From: Climacium dendroides
Taxonomy: Eukaryota; Streptophyta; Bryopsida; Hypnales; Climaciaceae
NCBI GenBank assembly: GCA_950106755.1
Contig: OX467087.1
Coordinates: 19,658,047-19,722,046 of the forward strand
Reading direction: 5' to 3'
DNA length: 64,000 nt
Shown: positions 61,501-64,000 of the stretch, piece by piece
Layout: each line of letters begins with the position of its first letter
Numbering within the stretch: position 1 is the stretch's first letter
Notes under the pieces: model-generated
Told to the model about the DNA's origin: nothing
The model's input: the letters and a program-made list of their open reading frames with translations, nothing else
Database searches by the model: none
Program-made: the position numbers and the translations under genes

Positions 61501-63397
61501 GTTCGAGACACCGTTCGGGGCTTTGTTGATTATGTTGGAAAGGTTGAAGGTCGAGCTGAGCGATGCGCTGTTGTCCGATGCGCTTATCGGTATCTGAAAG
61601 ACAATTCCCATTCAATCCGTAAATAGAATAGTGAGGTTTAGGATTTTGTATGAATTGTACTAATCTTAATTAATAAATACCTGGAAATCGGAAAACTACC
61701 GATGTCATTGAAATTGCAGAAGAGAAAGTATGAGATTGTGTGCACAAGAGGTGCTTCGAGGGTTGAGACGATTTCAGTTACTTACGGAAGTCGGTTGCAT
61801 CAGAGATGCTGAAGTTGCGTCAAATGTAACCACATTGACAGTGTCGTTGGTTAGCATTGTGTCGAAAAGCTCTGAGATAACGTTTACCGCTGAGTTAAAC
61901 GTTTCAAGTGTTTCCTGTCCTGTGTCGAGAAGCACTACGAGGTCTTTTATCACCGCAGTTGCCAGGATGTACCACGGGCGTTTGCGAGGATCGTATGAGA
62001 TGCAGCTTTTATCAGGTTCCGCTACCTAAACAATAAGCCCAGTTTAGGATACAAATGAACCTCGCAAAACACATTTCGGACAATATATGATACTTGCAGA
62101 TGTAACCCAATTGTAACACCATTAAGGGTAGTTTCACGAAATTTCAAGTTTGAAACTGCTTTACATGGTGGAATTTACAATTGACGAAATTTAACGCAAC
62201 AAGATGTTCTGGGAGTGTTTCTTCCTCAAGGTGTGAATCTCTGTGGACTATGGTCTCTTTGGAGCTTACCCGTCCAGGGTAGCTTCGCCAGACACCTTCT
62301 GCAGAGCCGAAGTAGTTCCAGAACGTGAGATTGATGTGGCTGCTAGAGGTGAACTGAAGATTGGATTGCGAGCAGATGGCTCGTTTGATTTCCGGTCTCA
62401 GATTCTCATTCGAGTAGTTGCTGAATGTGGGCGGAACTCTACACAAATATTAGACTCCCATGAGTCAGTTGGAAACAATGCAACGCGAATCAACAAAGGG
62501 CCTCAATAGAAAGCCAGGAGCGAGAACAGAAATCAGCTTACTTGACGAAGCCGTTCTTGCCGAAGTTAAGCTGCAACTGCAAGCATGTTTTGTTAGGGTT
62601 CAATTCGTCGCAATCCGCCACGGATCTGAGCGTGTTGGCGCACAAGAAGATATCGTTGTGGGTTGCAGAGCAAGCATGCCGCGCGCAGTTGTCCACGCAC
62701 AGGGATAGCCCTGCAAAAACGATCCATTCCTGTCAGTCGAAATCCAACAACTTACTGCGTCCTCCCCTTGCAACCGACACCAATAACCTCGTCCGTGATT
62801 GTTGCGCCACAAGGAAGTATTTCACAATCCCTGTTATTTATTATTCAATAACCACATCCGGAAAATTTTGCAACATTATCTTGTACATAGAAAACTTCTT
62901 CCTCGGGGAGTTTGAGACGCCGCAGGGATTTTCTAGGCTTTTACTATGAGCATACGAGGTTATGACGCAGGGATTACAATCACAGAAAACACGCAAAACA
63001 TGACGAAGTCATAAAATATTTTGGTTCAACAAGGATCATACAAGGCATATGCATGCATTTCCCTGATCTCATAAAAACTCGCCTGACATTGCATATACCG
63101 GCACAGGAAAACAGACGATTCACTACTGCCTTGTCCTCATGAGGACTTCGTAATCTCATGCCTGGGCTTACCGCATTCATCCTTGTCCTCAGCCAAGCGA
63201 AGCGCATCATCGGCTAACCGCCGCACGTTCTTCTCCTTAATCTCAAAATCGTCCAGCGTCATGGACTGCGCACGCAACGCGGCCCATGACGTCACCAGTA
63301 GCAACCAAAGCACGCACGCCCACACTCCCATCCCTCCCAAACGTGGCCGCGAATTCCACGCAGTCGTCTTCCTGGAGCTCGTGATGCTATGTTCCAT
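55589..63397 (-). CDS. Receptor-like kinase with VWA and Cache-like ectodomain, copy B
   Basis: Twelve exons: 63172-63397, 62542-62710, 62270-62438, 61786-62025, 61089-61593, 60433-60566, 59577-59850, 59064-59182, 57970-58180, 57457-57694, 56911-57058 and 55589-56023. They give 955 aa. The N-terminal hydrophobic stretch is [18 protein letters not shown]. The VWA_N-like part is [17 protein letters not shown], then [10 protein letters not shown] (199-208). The VWA domain has LDTGQ (221-225), GVSN (296-299) and TDG (324-326). The Cache-like part includes [30 protein letters not shown] and [16 protein letters not shown] cysteine stalk and a transmembrane helix (about 532-557) follow. The kinase has GEGGFGEV, Lys624, HRD (720-722), DFG (740-742) and APE, so it should be active. 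It is the tandem paralogue of copy A, 12 kb away on the same strand. Confidence 0.9.
56114..56742. repeat. Dispersed intronic repeat, copy in the last intron of copy B
   Basis: One end reads TACCAACAGTGACTCATCTC and the other has CTCCCACTTTGAATG and ATCTCAAGAGAGTTTGGCTC, matching the ends of the HPPD intron 1 repeat. The interior is longer than in that copy. Confidence 0.5.
58306..58583. mobile_element. Non-autonomous hAT transposon with 8-bp target duplication
   Basis: The 278-bp element starts CAGGGCTTCTTTTTC and ends, in reverse complement, CAGGGCTTTTTTTTGG. Both flanks are GACCTGAG (58298-58305 and 58584-58591), a perfect 8-bp target duplication as made by hAT transposases. It lies in the intron between the exons at 58180 and 59064 of receptor kinase copy B and has no coding capacity. 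Confidence 0.9.
58614..58905. repeat. Dispersed intronic repeat, second copy in copy B
   Basis: This has the CAGCAACAGCAACTCATCT end and the CTCACATTGAAATTGCAGA and GATCTCAAGAAAGTTGGCT end found in the HPPD and last-intron copies. It begins 22 bp after the hAT target duplication. Confidence 0.5.
59298..59536. mobile_element. Short TTAA-flanked MITE in a copy B intron
   Basis: The left end ACCCCTGAAGGACCAAGG follows TTAA (59294-59297). The right end in reverse complement is CCCCAAAGGACCAAGG and precedes TTAG (59537-59540). The 239-bp body is non-coding. The ends resemble those of the larger TTAA family in this window. Confidence 0.7.
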
Positions 63398-64000
63398 AGC
63401 TTCAACCCAAACGTTTCAAGCTTTAGCCCCCCATGATCTGTGCAACCAGTGCTCCCCCTCCCCTGCTGCTCGCACGTCGAGCGTTCCACCAACAGACAGC
63501 GACATCTTCAAACTCGAACAGACCCCCCTCGTACCAATCCACAAGCTCCCAATGCAGGTACCACACGTCGCACGGGGGTTACTGGCAAGGTTCCCCCCAT
63601 GGGTTCAAATCCACATTCCCCCTAAAAACCTCACAAGCGCAATTCCAACATTCCCTGGAAAGCAGTTCTCGTAAACGGCAGATTTTCGACCCCAGTAGAT
63701 TATTATACCGTAGGCTTTTACTAAAAGATTACGGAGGAACACGGAGAATAAATAACAAGGAGACTTTGATCCCACAGGGAAACACACAGGGATTTGCAAG
63801 CTCTGTAAAGATTCTAACTAACCTGCTTGCGTATCTAGCTACCCAGAAAGACCTAATACGAATCTCAACCTGGACAGCATATGAATCTCTCGCAGACAGT
63901 CGTACTACTCGCATCGACTACCACGCCCCGCCTAAACGTACCCGAACGATATGTCCAATGCAACAAAAAAAAAACAGTCGTCTATCTCACTTAGTATCAC
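63398..64000. other. Upstream region of receptor kinase copy B
   Basis: This is the likely leader and promoter of copy B. The frames here are overlapping and short, with no recognisable product. I see no repeat or RNA gene. Confidence 0.5.

Noticed and set aside
63590..63625. GGGTTCAAATCC near a GC-rich stretch, like a tRNA T arm
   Set aside because: No matching acceptor, D or anticodon arm could be drawn around it.

Overview
This looks like nuclear DNA of a land plant. The genes have spliceosomal introns, there is an HHL1-like plastid protein and a plant-type 4-hydroxyphenylpyruvate dioxygenase, and there are two plant-type receptor-like kinases. Gene islands of moderate GC sit between long AT-rich tracts full of short transposon derivatives. 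I infer an early-diverging lineage, probably a bryophyte, from the COMMD2-like gene and the overall style. That placement is inference only.

The layout from left to right is as follows. 1-4.8 kb holds a head-to-head pair, CRIPT (minus, four exons, 96 aa) and a COMMD2-like gene (plus, four exons, 188 aa), with start codons 408 bp apart. 6.5-8.6 kb holds an HHL1-like chloroplast protein (minus, five exons). 8.6-17.7 kb has no gene and carries several inverted-repeat elements. 17.7-21.2 kb is HPPD (minus, three exons, 432 aa, with all three iron ligands in place). 21.2-24.4 kb is AT-rich spacer ending in a palindrome cluster. 24.4-29.4 kb is V-ATPase subunit H (plus, eleven exons, 450 aa). 30.9-32.8 kb is a long coiled-coil protein of unknown function (minus, three exons, 569 aa). 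37.9-43.4 kb and 55.6-63.4 kb are two paralogous receptor kinases on the minus strand. Between them lie repeats and one tRNA-Gln(CUG) gene.

The two receptor kinases are the highlight. The predicted extracellular part reads as signal peptide, a cysteine-bearing N-terminal segment, a VWA_N-like segment, a VWA domain, a Cache-like domain and a cysteine-rich stalk. A single transmembrane helix and a Ser/Thr kinase follow. That ectodomain order is the one of animal calcium-channel alpha2-delta subunits. Here it sits on a plant kinase. Both copies have lost the two serines of the canonical MIDAS metal site. The 37.9 kb copy has also changed HRD to HGD in the catalytic loop, while the other copy keeps HRD. 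The pair differs in intron number, one copy uses a GC-AG intron, and the 3' coding end of the other is duplicated in tandem downstream.

The repeats include a hAT-type element with a perfect 8-bp target duplication inside an intron. There is a TTAA-flanked family with CCCTAAAGG-like ends that resembles piggyBac-derived MITEs, two other inverted-repeat elements, and several satellites. All gene models were read by eye from splice signals and reading frame. No alignment, expression data or database search was available.
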